From positions 1 to 6,311 of the forward strand of contig JAGWST010000454.1 in assembly GCA_028869325.1 (NCBI GenBank): a stretch of 6,311 nucleotides of DNA. The letters run 5' to 3'. The stretch comes from a bacterium. Lineage in GTDB: Bacteria; Vulcanimicrobiota; Vulcanimicrobiia; Vulcanimicrobiales; SCRA01. The notes beneath the pieces were generated by a model. It was not told where the DNA came from. It saw nothing but the letters and a program-made list of their open reading frames with translations, and made no database searches. The position numbers were made by a program, and so were the translations under genes. The first letter of the stretch is position 1. Each line of letters opens with the position of its first letter. Positions 6,291-6,311 of the stretch are shown piece after piece.

Positions 6291-6311
6291 CGCCTCGCAC
6301 CACGGCGGGGA

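Overview
The window is wall-to-wall coding DNA on the minus strand, so transcription runs from high to low coordinates. It holds five complete or near-complete genes and the first 53 codons of a sixth. In transcription order they are: a MurJ/MviN-family flippase (4653-6290), a family 2 glycosyltransferase with an unusual C-terminal extension (3314-4669), a family 9 glycosyltransferase of the heptosyltransferase type (2216-3310), a GalE-type UDP-hexose 4-epimerase (1213-2205), a dTDP-L-rhamnose 4-epimerase-like SDR protein (152-1216), and the start of a rhamnosyltransferase-like GT2 (1-159). Junctions are a 17-base overlap, a 3-base gap, a 10-base gap, a 4-base overlap and an 8-base overlap. 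This is the pattern of one translationally coupled operon. No intergenic space is large enough for an internal promoter or terminator, and no stretch over 300 bases lacks a gene.

The organism is a high-GC bacterium. The heptosyltransferase-type GT9 and the nucleotide-sugar epimerases fit a cell that makes LPS, O-antigen or exopolysaccharide, most likely a diderm, but the sequence does not place it in a phylum. No RNA gene, mobile element, CRISPR array or long repeat was seen.

Taken together the genes look like part of a surface-glycan locus. Two epimerases supply sugar nucleotides (UDP-Gal/UDP-GalNAc type and a 6-deoxyhexose type). Three glycosyltransferases could assemble or decorate a lipid-linked glycan. 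A MurJ-family protein could move the lipid-linked product across the membrane. No polymerase, ligase or initiating phosphoglycosyltransferase is in view.

The points most worth a second look are: (1) the GT2 protein carries about 195 extra residues that resemble the N-terminal half of a GT-B (GT4-like) enzyme with no donor-binding half; (2) the MurJ homologue lacks some charged residues considered important in E. coli MurJ; (3) the second epimerase has a C-x2-H...C-x2-C insertion that could bind zinc; (4) that epimerase probably starts at a TTG inside a TTGA overlap; (5) A/T-ending codons rise from about 11% to about 34% along the operon, hinting at mixed gene origins.
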